Shown here: positions 17,215 through 25,942 of the stretch, one piece after another | Position numbering within the stretch: position 1 is the stretch's first letter | Layout of the letters: every line of letters begins with the position of its first letter | DNA from: JASJGK01 sp033791585 | GTDB lineage: Bacteria > SAR324 > XYD2-FULL-50-16 | Direction of reading: 5' to 3' | NCBI GenBank assembly: GCA_033791585.1 | Contig: JASJGK010000145.1 | Coordinates: 1-53,541 of the forward strand | DNA: 53,541 bases | The notes under the pieces: generated by a model | What the model was told of the DNA's origin: nothing | The model's input: the letters and a program-made list of their open reading frames with translations, nothing else | Databases searched by the model: none | Made by a program: the position numbers and the translations under genes

Positions 17215-17991
17215 ATGACCTCAGCCCCATTTTTGGAAACTGTCGACCCCCAAATTTGGGTTGCAGCGGTGCTTTTCTTTTTGGTCGCCTTTGCCTATTC
17301 CTCTGTGGGGTTGGGCGGCGGTTCTTCTTATACTTCACTGATGGCGATTTTAGGGTTTAATTACCTTGCTATACCCTTAATTTCTTTATCCCTAAATATA
17401 TTGGTCACGACCTTAGGAAGTTTCAATTACTTAAAAAATAGGCACGGTCGCCTGTCTTTAATTTTGCCTTTTCTGGTTACATCTATCCCCTTTTCTTATT
17501 TGGGGGGGACTTTAGAAGTTGAAAAATCTTTATTCTATCCCATTCTCTTTATTACCCTTTTCTTTGTTTTTATTCGTTTAGTGCTGTTTAAAAAAGCTGT
17601 GATATTATTTGGCATGTCTAGGCTAGGCAAGATTTTTCTGTCGCTGGGCATAGGCGCAATATTAGGTTTGGTTTCAGGCATCGTGGGTATAGGCGGTGGG
17701 ATCTACTTGGTCCCTTTAGTGGTTGTTTTTGGGCTGGGAGACGAAAAAGAGGCTGCTGCCAGTGGGGCCATCTTTATCTGGCTGAATTCAGTAGCTGGCC
17801 TTACGGCTCGGCTCCAGTATAATTCCGTAGCGTTGTATGATTATTTCCCAATGGTTTTGGCTGTAGCCTTAGGGGGGTTTTTAGGGTCTTACCTCGGAGC
17901 TGTTAAATTTTCTAGGGCGGCAATGCAAAATCTTTTAGCTTTTGTTGTCTTTGTAGCTTTGTATTTTTTAGCCCAAAAAATATTTGTTTAG
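17215..17991 (+). CDS. TauE/SafE family sulfite/organosulfonate exporter
   Basis: This is a 258-residue integral membrane protein with seven or eight hydrophobic segments. The duplicated family motif is visible twice, as VGLGGGSSYTSL near residue 32 and VGIGGGIYLVPL near 160. Start is placed at the ATG at 17215. A TTG at 17185 would add ten residues and neither has a clear ribosome-binding site. TauE/SafE proteins export sulfite, sulfoacetate or related anions. With a dissimilatory sulfur pathway 5 kb away, sulfite export is a reasonable role here, but the family is broad and the gene is not in the same operon. Confidence 0.8.
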   Translation: MTSAPFLETVDPQIWVAAVLFFLVAFAYSSVGLGGGSSYTSLMAILGFNYLAIPLISLSLNILVTTLGSFNYLKNRHGRLSLILPFLVTSIPFSYLGGTLEVEKSLFYPILFITLFFVFIRLVLFKKAVILFGMSRLGKIFLSLGIGAILGLVSGIVGIGGGIYLVPLVVVFGLGDEKEAAASGAIFIWLNSVAGLTARLQYNSVALYDYFPMVLAVALGGFLGSYLGAVKFSRAAMQNLLAFVVFVALYFLAQKIFV

Positions 17992-18127
17992 TTTGAAAAA
18001 TGTTTATTTTCAAGGGGCTATGAAAATTTCAAAATGCAAATAGGGTAAAAAAATTCACGCAACAAAGAAATTGCGGTTTTACCATAGGCCTTATAAGCTA
18101 AAAACCTATTCCTTATATATTGGGCAA

Positions 18128-20173
18128 ATGTTAAAAAGCAAAGTTCTCTTTTTTATTGTTATATTCTTCTTTGCTGGCCCCCTTTCCCAGTGCTTTGGAC
18201 AAGATTTAAGCATTAGGGGCTATGGCTCAAAGCAACCTGTTGGTTTATTTATCTACTATTTTGTAGACCCCAAAAAGGGTTTGAGCTTCCAAGAAATCCA
18301 AAGCCTTCAGGCCCAAGGTAAATTTACACTTTCCCAAAAAGAAATCCCTAATTTTGGCTTCTCAGATGCCAGAATCTGGCTGTATTTTGAAGTCGATTTA
18401 ACCAAAGCCTATGGTGATTCGTGGTTAATGGAGTTTGCCTATCCACTCATTGACCACCTCCATTACTACCATCAAACGGGCGACCATAAATTTTCCAGCT
18501 TTAAAACAGGTGACTCTCTACTTTTTACTGAGCGAGCTTTTTTAAACAAACACTTTGTTTTCCCCTTCCCAAATGGGGAGCTAAAAAAACATAGATTCTT
18601 TGTCAGCCTAGAAGGAAGAGATACACTAGAAGCGCCTATTTATTTTTGGGAGTTAGAAGACTTTTACCGTGTTGACCACAATTTACAGATGATCATGGGT
18701 GCCTATTTTGGCCTGATGTCCGTTATGATGGTCTATAACTTAATTCTTTTTTACCTAATCAGGGAAAATGTTTACCTTTACTATGTCGCTTACATATTAA
18801 GTTTTACCGCATTTACCCTGACCCTTACTGGGTACGGTTTTGAGTATCTGTGGCCTAATTTCCCCGTTTGGGCAAAAAATAGTAGGCCTATTTTTATTGG
18901 GTTTAATGTCATTTTTATTGGCCTCTTCACTTCAGATTTTTTAGAAACAGAGAAAAAGCTACCTAAGCTTTATAAAACCATGCAAATTTTAATGGTTTCG
19001 GCCCTTTTAAGTTCTGTTTTAGGGCTATTTGGCTTTTTTAAAATTTCAATTACCTGGGCTGTTTTGACAGCCGCACCTGCGGCGGGAATCGTTTTTTCCA
19101 CTGCACTCTATCGGTTTTTTCAAGGGTATTACCCTGCTCGGCTTTTTATAGCTGGCTGGAGCTTTTTTCTGATTGGAATATTCGTATATTGTTTAAAGGC
19201 CGTAGGGATTTTACAACCGACCTTTTTTGTTCGGTACGGTATGCAACTGGGTACGGTGATCGAAGTGGTTTTGTTGGCAACTGCTTTGGCCGAGCGCATC
19301 AATATTATGAAGAAGGAGCGAGAGGTCGCTTACGTCCAGCTAGGGAAATACAATGAAACTCTGGCCGCCCAAGTGGCTGTACGGACAAAAAACCTCAATG
19401 AAGCCTTGATTAATATTAAAGACAGTTTTGAGTATGCCAAAGGCATCCAAAGTGCCTTACTCCCTAGTAAAGCCATGATGGAGGAAACTTTTTCCGACTA
19501 TTTTGTGTTATGGAAACCAAAAGAACAGGTAGGCGGGGATATTTATTTGATGGAAAAATTTGAGAATGGCTGTTTGGTTGCCCTTTTTGACTGTACTGGC
19601 CACGGGGTTTCAGGTGCGATGATGACCATGATTGCAAAATCAGGTTTTTCTCACGCTATCCACCGTGGGTATCAAAATAACCCCGCTCTAATTTTAAAAG
19701 AATTAAATAATTACATTAAAACGGCTTTGAAACAAGATCACAAAGCAACTTATATAGAGTCCGATGACGGTTTAGAAGGCGGAGTTTGCTGGTTTGATTT
19801 TAAAGCCAAAAAACTCACTTTTGCTGGTGCACGCTTCCCCTTGGTTTCTATTGCAAATGGACAAATGACATTTTTGCAGGGCGACCGTCAGGCTGTCGGA
19901 TATAGAAGGTGTGATCGGGATTTTGATTTTACTAGCCACAGCCTAGATTTGAACTCTGGCGACAGATTTTACCTTTTCTCTGATGGTATTACCGAACAAG
20001 CTGGTGGAGACAAGGGCTTGCCCTTTGGTAAAAAGAGGCTCAATGCTATTTTGGAAGCGAACAAGGGGGAAACTCTGTCTTACCTGCACCAAGTTCTATT
20101 AAACGAGTTCTTTGAATATCTAGGTGAGGAAAGCCAGAGGGATGACCTGTCAGTTGTTGGTATGCAGGTTTAA
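18128..20173 (+). CDS. 7TM-DISM receptor with SpoIIE-type PP2C phosphatase
   Basis: This is a 681-residue protein counted from ATG 18128, which gives a clean signal peptide (residues 1-25, ending CFGQ). A longer TTG-started version from 18071 would hide the signal. Residues 30-170 form a 7TMR-DISM extracellular domain. Seven membrane helices lie at about 180-390, a coiled-coil linker at about 400-430 and a SpoIIE/RsbU phosphatase domain at about 450-680. Metal-binding Asp residues of the PP2C fold are visible in FDCTGHGVSGAMM, FSDGITEQ and SQRDDLSVV. Such enzymes dephosphorylate STAS anti-anti-sigma factors in partner-switching systems. No anti-sigma or STAS partner lies next to it. It converges on the chemoreceptor gene. 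Confidence 0.85.
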   Translation: MLKSKVLFFIVIFFFAGPLSQCFGQDLSIRGYGSKQPVGLFIYYFVDPKKGLSFQEIQSLQAQGKFTLSQKEIPNFGFSDARIWLYFEVDLTKAYGDSWLMEFAYPLIDHLHYYHQTGDHKFSSFKTGDSLLFTERAFLNKHFVFPFPNGELKKHRFFVSLEGRDTLEAPIYFWELEDFYRVDHNLQMIMGAYFGLMSVMMVYNLILFYLIRENVYLYYVAYILSFTAFTLTLTGYGFEYLWPNFPVWAKNSRPIFIGFNVIFIGLFTSDFLETEKKLPKLYKTMQILMVSALLSSVLGLFGFFKISITWAVLTAAPAAGIVFSTALYRFFQGYYPARLFIAGWSFFLIGIFVYCLKAVGILQPTFFVRYGMQLGTVIEVVLLATALAERINIMKKEREVAYVQLGKYNETLAAQVAVRTKNLNEALINIKDSFEYAKGIQSALLPSKAMMEETFSDYFVLWKPKEQVGGDIYLMEKFENGCLVALFDCTGHGVSGAMMTMIAKSGFSHAIHRGYQNNPALILKELNNYIKTALKQDHKATYIESDDGLEGGVCWFDFKAKKLTFAGARFPLVSIANGQMTFLQGDRQAVGYRRCDRDFDFTSHSLDLNSGDRFYLFSDGITEQAGGDKGLPFGKKRLNAILEANKGETLSYLHQVLLNEFFEYLGEESQRDDLSVVGMQV

Positions 20174-20178
20174 GTTCA

Positions 20179-20352
20179 AATTCAAAGTAAATCCATTGGT
20201 GATCTACTTTGCCTGCCTACAACAAACACTACTACTAGAGTTATTTGGGTCTCAGGTCATATTGAACATATGCCCCAAACCCAAATCAAACAATGCTATT
20301 TCAAAGATTTTAATTTAAATATTTTAATTCAAAGTAAATCGATTAGTGATCT
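20179..20352. repeat. 27-bp imperfect direct repeat flanking a convergent intergenic region
   Basis: 20179-20205 and 20326-20352 share 25 of 27 positions (core TTCAAAGTAAATC and GTGATCT). The right copy is the 3' end of the chemoreceptor coding sequence. The left copy lies beyond its stop, immediately after the SpoIIE gene. It looks like a remnant of a duplicated chemoreceptor tail. Confidence 0.75.
20243..20286. other. inverted repeat between convergent genes
   Basis: ATTTGGGT (20243-20250) pairs perfectly with ACCCAAAT (20279-20286), and CATAT/ATATG pairs inside the 28-nt loop. It is placed between the stops of two convergent genes, where it could act as a weak bidirectional terminator. 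There is no T run. Confidence 0.45.
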
Positions 20353-22161
20353 CATTAAGAGATTGCGAAAGGGCATCAAACTCGGTGGCCTTGGTATTGA
20401 CAAGGGCACTGCCATTTGCTGTTTCCTTTGTTGCTAAAGCAATTTCGCTGATGTTACCAAAGACTTCGGACGAGGCTGTTTTAAGTTCTTCGGCATTTTT
20501 GGCAACGCCTCCAATTGCAGTATCCAATTCATTAATGTTCATTGCCACCTGGGAGGCAGCGCCTGACATCTCTGATACAAGTTGCGCCACTTCACCAACG
20601 GCAACGACAGATTCTTTAACATTTCCTAAAATATTTTTTGCAGAAATCGCCTGCTCCTGGGTGATAGCGTCGATCTTTTGGGATGAATCGCCAACTTGAT
20701 CAATGATGCCTGTCATCTTGGTAATGGACTCAACGGCTTTTTTTGTGTGTTCTTGGGTGCCTGCAATTTTGCCTGAAATGTTTTCAGCGGCCCCGGCACT
20801 CTGTTTTGCCAGTTCCTTAATCTCGTTGGCCACAACGGCAAACCCCTTTCCAGCATCGCCAGCACTTGCCGCTTCGATGTTTGCATTTAAAGCTAATAAA
20901 TTGGTTTGTTCTGCAATGACCTTGATCATTCCCGTTACATCGCCAATTTCTACAGCACTGGTGCTGAGTGTTTGCATGGCATTATTTACGCTGCTAGAAA
21001 GAACTCCTGCCTCATTTGCTATTTTAAAAGCGTCCGAGGCCATATGGGCCACGTTAGTGCTGTCTTTTGTGATCTTTTCAACTGAAGATTGAATGGACTC
21101 TAGATTGGCAGGCATCTCTGTGGCTGCGCTGGAAACAGAATCAATGTTTGAAGTCATCACCTCTGTGTTGCTGGCAACGGTGCTTACATTTGCGCTAACC
21201 TGGACAATTGCTGAGGCAACTGAGTCTAAATTTGCACCGATTTCCTCAGCTGCGGCGGCGATAACACCTGCTTGCACACTGACTTCTTCTGAGGAACTGC
21301 TCATCTGCGATGAGACGGCTGAAAGCTCTGAAGAGGCGGAGCTAAGAACTTTAGACTGACCTAAGAGTTGGGTCATGATCACGTTTATTTTAGCAGACAT
21401 CTCTAACATATTGGCAAAAAGCCCTTTGGGGTTCTTAGCATTTCTGGGTTTTAAGTCCCCTGAGGCAATTTCTTCAGCCAGTTTGGCCATGTCACTTGGC
21501 TCTCCGCCTAGAGTATTTATAATCTGAGAGGTAAGTACTAAAGCTGAGAGGATGCCTAAAAGGCTGCCCAGTACTAAGGTGAAAATTAATTTTTTCTCTG
21601 CCGTGGCTTTGGTTTCTTCTGCTTCGAGTTTAGCCTCAACAACTTCGGCCTGAATACTTTTGATGGTAATGCCGATGGCCTTTTCTGCTTCATCACCGAG
21701 GCCATCGATATCGTCATCCAGTTGCATTGTTAGCGTTTCTGTCATTGTACGGTTTATAACCGCAGGTATTAAAATGTTTTTGCCCATCTCGATTTCTTTT
21801 AAGATGTTGCCTATAACCAATTGGAGGTTTTTTCTTTCTAGTTCGGTGTCGGCGGCGGCAAGTAAGGTTTTTTGGTTATTGTTAATTAATTTTTCAAATT
21901 TATCTAACTCAGCCAGACGCTCGTCAGAAATCTTACCTTCATCCTTATCAATGATGATATCCATGAACAAAAGGGTTATATTTGTGAGCACATATCTCAG
22001 GTTATCCATTTCACGAAGCTGTTGGTATCTAATTTCGAGTTGTTCTGCGCTTTGCGTTAATTTGTTTTGCGTTTGGAATGAAATACCGACACTCATCACA
22101 AATAATGCGATGACGACAAAAAACCAATCAAGGTTTTTGTTCTAATTTTTAAATTGTTCAT
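20324..22161 (-). CDS. methyl-accepting chemotaxis protein, interrupted by a -1 frameshift in TM1
   Basis: The uninterrupted frame (20324-22099) encodes a chemoreceptor that lacks its start and half of TM1. The missing N-terminus, MNNLKIRTKTLIGF, starts at ATG 22161 in another frame, and one added T in the T6 run at 22118-22123 restores FFVVIALFVMSVGIS. The corrected protein is about 612 residues: TM1 about 10-30, a helical periplasmic domain to about 190, TM2 at about 195-218, HAMP, then a long signalling domain with the conserved hairpin tip EQTNLLALNANIEAASAGD and GKGFAVVANEIKELA. The tail has no CheR/CheB pentapeptide. The indel could be a sequencing or assembly error, a true mutation or programmed frameshifting. 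It is otherwise intact, so recent decay or no decay. Confidence 0.85.
22117..22123 (-). other. slippery heptamer T_TTT_TTG in the chemoreceptor gene
   Basis: On the minus strand the codons read GGT TTT TTG in the initiating frame. This places a canonical X_XXY_YYZ heptamer in the correct phase for a -1 slip. After the slip the frame continues GTC GTC ATC GCA and runs to the chemoreceptor stop. Without the slip translation stops eight codons after the GGT-TTT pair. Confidence 0.6.
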
Positions 22162-22647
22162 GGATACCCTTTGGCTGGCTGAAGAAACAAAGTTTAATGG
22201 CGAAATACTATTTTTATAGTATAAGATAGGAATACTTAAAGTAAAGATACAAATGCTAGAAATAAATGTAAAAAACAATATTTCTTTTACTTAGCTTGTT
22301 AGCCTAGGTTTACCCTAATTGAGTAAACTTCTTAAAGGGTTTTTTTTTATTTTTTTTAAAACTAATATAGCTTGAGTTCATAAGGACTGACTTAGTTTTT
22401 CGCCTTAACTTGACTATCCTGCCCTGAAAACTAGGTTTTTAAATCCTTTGCATCCTGAATATTACGGTGATATCCTTATGGAGCAATTTTTCAAGCGTTG
22501 AATTTTCTGCTTCTAACGCCTTTTTTTTTGGAAGATGAAACTTTTTTTAAAAAAACTATTGCATTTTTATATAGGTATATTAGAATATGCCAAAAAATGA
22601 ATTTAATTTATTGATTCTTTTTTCTAACCCCTTTTTTAAGAGTAGCC
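22162..22647. other. 486-bp intergenic region upstream of the dsr operon
   Basis: This is very AT-rich and separates the chemoreceptor (minus) from dsrC (plus). It contains long T tracts near 22340-22357 and 22521-22529. A promoter-like pair and a short palindrome lie near 22559-22586. I see no gene and no known RNA element. Confidence 0.6.
22559..22586 (+). promoter_or_regulatory. candidate sigma70-like promoter of the dsr operon with ATATT-AG-AATAT palindrome
   Basis: TTGCAT (22559-22564) and TAGAAT (22581-22586) are separated by 16 bp, and the second element matches the -10 consensus at five of six positions. The inverted repeat ATATTAGAATAT (about 22578-22589) overlaps the -10, where a repressor could act. 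The site is 62 bp upstream of dsrC. The high AT content makes chance matches likely. Confidence 0.35.
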
Positions 22648-22983
22648 ATGAGTATGGAAGTAAACGGAGTGACAATCGAACTAGATGATGACGGTTATTT
22701 AATTGATCGAAACCAGTGGACCGAAGAAATTGCATCAGCTCTTGCTGAAACAGAAGATGTTGTGATGACTGACAAGCATTGGGAACTAATCAAGTTTTTA
22801 CGTTCTTATTACGAAGAATACCAAATTGCACCAATGATCAAAATTTTAGCCAAAGAAATTGCTAAGCTTTATGACATTGATAAAAGAGCCGGATCAAAAA
22901 TGCTATATGAGTTGTTTCCAAGTGGACCAGCCAAGCAAGCTTGTAAGGTTGCAGGATTACCTAAGCCTACTGGCTGTGTGTAA
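22648..22983 (+). CDS. dsrC: DsrC, sulfur-carrier substrate of dissimilatory sulfite reductase
   Basis: This is 111 residues, the usual DsrC length. The flexible C-terminal arm reads KQACKVAGLPKPTGCV with both redox cysteines, Cys99 and the penultimate Cys110, eleven residues apart. That pair distinguishes true DsrC from TusE and RspA homologues, which keep only the last Cys. The basic insertion typical of DsrC (DKRAGSKMLYELFPSGPAKQ) is also present. DsrC carries the sulfur atom as a trisulfide made or consumed by DsrAB, and DsrMKJOP reoxidises or reduces it. It heads the operon. The gap to dsrA is 40 bp. Confidence 0.95.
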   Translation: MSMEVNGVTIELDDDGYLIDRNQWTEEIASALAETEDVVMTDKHWELIKFLRSYYEEYQIAPMIKILAKEIAKLYDIDKRAGSKMLYELFPSGPAKQACKVAGLPKPTGCV

Positions 22984-23025
22984 AATTATTTAATTAACAT
23001 AGATCACAAGATTTAAGGAGAAATG

Positions 23026-24210
23026 ATGGCAGAAAGTGAAACTCCTCTCTTAGATGAGCTTTTAAAGGGCAAATGGCCTAGCTTTATCAAAGAGATGAAA
23101 GACATGGCTGACACAAAGCCCATGGTACGTGACGTACTAAGGCAACTGGAACAGTCATACAGAGACAAAAAAACCCACTGGAAGCATGGTGGTATTGTTG
23201 GTGTTAAAGGTTACGGCGGTGGTATCATCGGTCGTTACTCTGACTCACCTGAAAAATTTCCAGGTGCGGCGCACTTTCACACTGTTAGAGTTAACCAGCC
23301 TGCTGGTTGGTTTTACAGCTCCGAAGCTCTTCGTGAACTATGTGATATATTTGAAAAATACGGTTCTGGTTTAACCAACATGCATGGTTCCACTGGTGAC
23401 ATTATTCTTCTAGGAACTACTACTGATGAATTAGAACCAATCTTTTCAGCTTTGACTGAAAAAGGCTGGGATTTAGGTGGTTCTGGTTCTGCTTTAAGAA
23501 CTCCTTCTTGCTGCGTTGGACCTGCAAGATGCGAATGGGCAATGTTCGATTGCTTAGACGTTTGTCACGAGTTGACTCACTTTTACCAAGATGAAATCCA
23601 TCGCCCTGCATTCCCTTACAAATTTAAAATTAAAGTATCTGGCTGCCCTAACGATTGTGTTTCTGCAATCGCTAGATCTGACTTTTCCATTATCGGAACT
23701 TGGAAAGATGATATCATCATCGACCAAGAAGAAATGAGAAAATACCACGCAGAAGGTAAAGACATTTTAAGAAGTGCCGTTATGCTTTGCCCAACTCGTG
23801 CTATCGAGTGGGATGGTGAAAACATTGAAATTGACAATGAAAACTGTGTTCGTTGTATGCAATGTATCAACGCATTTCCAAAGGGCTTAGCTCCAGGAAA
23901 CGTACGTGGTGCCACTATTTTACTTGGGTCAAAAGCACCAATTGTGCAGGGCGCATTATTTAGTTCTGTTTTGATTCCTTTTATGGAAATCGAAGAAGGC
24001 TATGCTGAAATCAAAGATGTTCTAGAAAGAGTTTGGGATGTTTGGGATGATCACGGCGAAAATAAAGAAAGAATCGGTGAATTAGTAGAAAGAATGGGTA
24101 AAGGTGAATTCCTTGAGCAAGTTGGAATCGAGCCTGACGTTCAGATGGTATGCCACCCAAGAGAAAATCCCTATGTATTCTATGATGAATACCTAGAAGA
24201 AGAAGATTAA
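23026..24210 (+). CDS. dsrA: dissimilatory sulfite reductase alpha subunit
   Basis: This is a 394-residue cytoplasmic subunit. Start is taken at the second of two adjacent ATGs because AAGGAG ends at 23020 and is better spaced for 23026. The siroheme/[4Fe-4S] ligands are Cys163 and Cys169 (CCVGPARC) and Cys207/Cys211 (SGCPNDC). A ferredoxin domain is inserted near residues 250-285 with LCPTRAIEWD and NCVRCMQCINAFPKG. All key residues are in place, so the enzyme should be active. With DsrB it forms the alpha2beta2 core that interconverts sulfite and DsrC trisulfide. Sequence inspection cannot tell the reductive from the oxidative type. Genes on both sides are spaced by 25-45 bp, consistent with one transcript. 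Confidence 0.95.
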   Translation: MAESETPLLDELLKGKWPSFIKEMKDMADTKPMVRDVLRQLEQSYRDKKTHWKHGGIVGVKGYGGGIIGRYSDSPEKFPGAAHFHTVRVNQPAGWFYSSEALRELCDIFEKYGSGLTNMHGSTGDIILLGTTTDELEPIFSALTEKGWDLGGSGSALRTPSCCVGPARCEWAMFDCLDVCHELTHFYQDEIHRPAFPYKFKIKVSGCPNDCVSAIARSDFSIIGTWKDDIIIDQEEMRKYHAEGKDILRSAVMLCPTRAIEWDGENIEIDNENCVRCMQCINAFPKGLAPGNVRGATILLGSKAPIVQGALFSSVLIPFMEIEEGYAEIKDVLERVWDVWDDHGENKERIGELVERMGKGEFLEQVGIEPDVQMVCHPRENPYVFYDEYLEEED

Positions 24211-24234
24211 CGGAACAACTGGTTTAAGGAAAAA

Positions 24235-25308
24235 ATGAACGCTAGAAAAACAGATATCGGGTGTCCCGATTATAAGAAATTTTTACCGCCTGTTGTCCAT
24301 GCCAACTATGGCAAGTGGAAGTATCATGAGGTGTTAAAGCCTGGTGTAACTGTACACGTTGGTCACTCAGGTGATAAGTTATTTACCGTAAGAGTAGGTA
24401 GCCCACGACTTTTAAGTGTAAAATCAATCAGATTCTTCTGCGATATGGCAGATAAGTATTGTGAAGGATTTTTACGTTTTACTTCAAGAAGTAACATTGA
24501 GATGTTAACTGCTACAGAAGAAAACATCGAGCCTATGATCAAAGAGATCGAAGCTGCTGGATGGCCTGTTGGCGGAACTGCAAACTCAATCTCAAACATT
24601 ATTCACACACAAGGTTGGGTGCATTGTCACACTTCTGCAACTGATGCCTCTGGTTTGGTAAAATCAGTGATGGATGACTTGTATGATGATTTTGTTTCTC
24701 ATGGTGTCCCAGGACGTTTAAAGCTAGCTGTTGCCTGTTGTCTAAACATGTGTGGCGCTGTACACGCTTCTGATATCGCTATTTTAGGTATCCACCGTCG
24801 CCCACCAAAGGTAGACAGTGAAGCCTTAACTAACTTCTGTGAAATCCCAACAACAATTGCTGCCTGCCCAACTGGCGCGATTCGAGCTGACATCACTGAA
24901 GATGGTCAAAAGACACTAAAAATTAATGAGTCACAGTGTATGTACTGTGGTGCTTGTTACACAGCTTGCCCTAAGTTACCAATTGCTGATGCGTTAAACG
25001 ACGGTCTTTCAATTTGGGTTGGTGGTAAATGTGCAAATGCTCGTAGTATCCCTCAGTTTACAAAGATGGTAGTGCCTTGGATTCCTAACAATCCACCTCG
25101 CTGGCCTGAAGTTGTTGAAGCTGTTCGGACTATTGTAGATGTTTACAAAGAACATGGTAAACCTTGGGAGAGAATGGCTGATATGATTGATCGTATTGGT
25201 TGGGCTCGTTTCTTTAAGCTTACAGGCTTTGAGTTTACTAAGTACCATATTGACGATTATAAACTGGCTACTAAAAGCTTTAACGCATCCATGCACTTAC
25301 GTTTTTAG
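24235..25308 (+). CDS. dsrB: dissimilatory sulfite reductase beta subunit
   Basis: This is a 357-residue subunit homologous to DsrA. Cluster and siroheme ligands are seen at Cys131 (GWVHCHTSATDASG) and in the CCLNMC motif at Cys168, Cys169 and Cys173. A ferredoxin insertion contains CMYCGACYTACPKLP (about residues 235-250). In characterised complexes the catalytic siroheme sits in DsrB, and DsrC docks its arm into the channel between the subunits. The gene follows dsrA by 24 bp and precedes dsrD by 9 bp with a GGAG site. Confidence 0.95.
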   Translation: MNARKTDIGCPDYKKFLPPVVHANYGKWKYHEVLKPGVTVHVGHSGDKLFTVRVGSPRLLSVKSIRFFCDMADKYCEGFLRFTSRSNIEMLTATEENIEPMIKEIEAAGWPVGGTANSISNIIHTQGWVHCHTSATDASGLVKSVMDDLYDDFVSHGVPGRLKLAVACCLNMCGAVHASDIAILGIHRRPPKVDSEALTNFCEIPTTIAACPTGAIRADITEDGQKTLKINESQCMYCGACYTACPKLPIADALNDGLSIWVGGKCANARSIPQFTKMVVPWIPNNPPRWPEVVEAVRTIVDVYKEHGKPWERMADMIDRIGWARFFKLTGFEFTKYHIDDYKLATKSFNASMHLRF

Positions 25309-25317
25309 GAGAACTAA

Positions 25318-25563
25318 ATGGCAGTTGAAACTCAAACAATCGCTGACGCTATGTTAGCAATGGTTGTAGAAGCAGCGGGTAAAAAAAGATATAAGCCCGG
25401 TGACTTATCCAAAGCTATGATTAAGCAATTTGGTGAAGATGTTAGCAAAAGAGACTGTAAAGACGCGATTCGTATCTTAGTTGATGGCGAAAAGTTGGTT
25501 TACACTTATTTTAACGGAACTTGGTTGGAAATTCCTCACGAGGAAGGCTCAGCTAAGTCATAA
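25318..25563 (+). CDS. dsrD: DsrD-like winged-helix protein
   Basis: This is 81 residues with a compact winged-helix pattern (KRDCKDAIRILVDGEKLVYTYFNGTWLEI), placed directly after dsrB as in sulfate reducers. DsrD of reducers is a 78-residue winged-helix protein that stimulates DsrAB sulfite reduction, and it is widely used as a marker for the reductive pathway. Size, position and the K-x-x-V-K/D-x-I-L-x-x-L-V-x-x-x-L-x-Y core agree, but overall similarity to canonical DsrD looks low, so this may be a divergent homologue or an unrelated small winged-helix protein. Confidence 0.7.
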   Translation: MAVETQTIADAMLAMVVEAAGKKRYKPGDLSKAMIKQFGEDVSKRDCKDAIRILVDGEKLVYTYFNGTWLEIPHEEGSAKS

Positions 25564-25576
25564 ACAGGTATTAGAT

Positions 25577-25942
25577 ATGTTTACAATTACTGAAAAAGCT
25601 GCAGAGCAGTTTTCAGCAGCAAAGGCTGGCATGAATGAAGAAGGCCTTGCATTAAGGCTTACCGCTCGTCGTGATCCTGTCGTTGGTATTGAATACAATA
25701 TGGGATTTGACACAGCAAAAGAGAATGATAAGAAATACAATCTCTTGGGTGTTGATTTTCTTTTGGATTCTGAAACTGATGTGAATATAGACAAAACCGT
25801 TATTGATTTTGGGCCACTTGATGGTGGCTCTGATCAATTTATTTTCTTCAACCCACAAGATGCGAAAGAAACAAGAGACGCTGCTACCTGTAGCACAACT
25901 CCTGGTTCTGACTCTTGCGGGACTGGATGCTCTTGTTCCTAA
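25577..25942 (+). CDS. HesB/IscA-fold protein, DsrR-like
   Basis: This is 121 residues from ATG 25577. The fold signature of A-type iron-sulfur carriers is present (MFTITEKAAEQFSAAK, then LRLTARRDPVVGIEYNMGFD). The first ligand cysteine of IscA, normally in a G-C-S/T-G loop, is replaced by the PVVG stretch. The C-terminus ends in a cysteine-rich tail, SCGTGCSCS, plus one more Cys upstream. DsrR of Allochromatium, encoded in its dsr operon, is also an IscA-like protein lacking cluster-ligand cysteines. The role may be cluster delivery or post-transcriptional support of the dsr operon. Its stop overlaps the next ATG by one base. Confidence 0.75.
   Translation: MFTITEKAAEQFSAAKAGMNEEGLALRLTARRDPVVGIEYNMGFDTAKENDKKYNLLGVDFLLDSETDVNIDKTVIDFGPLDGGSDQFIFFNPQDAKETRDAATCSTTPGSDSCGTGCSCS

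Noticed and set aside
22162..22278. In-frame upstream extension of the chemoreceptor N-terminus
   Set aside because: The extension is an extra hydrophobic stretch unlike chemoreceptors, and ATG at 22161 gives the typical MNNLKIRTKTLIGF beginning.
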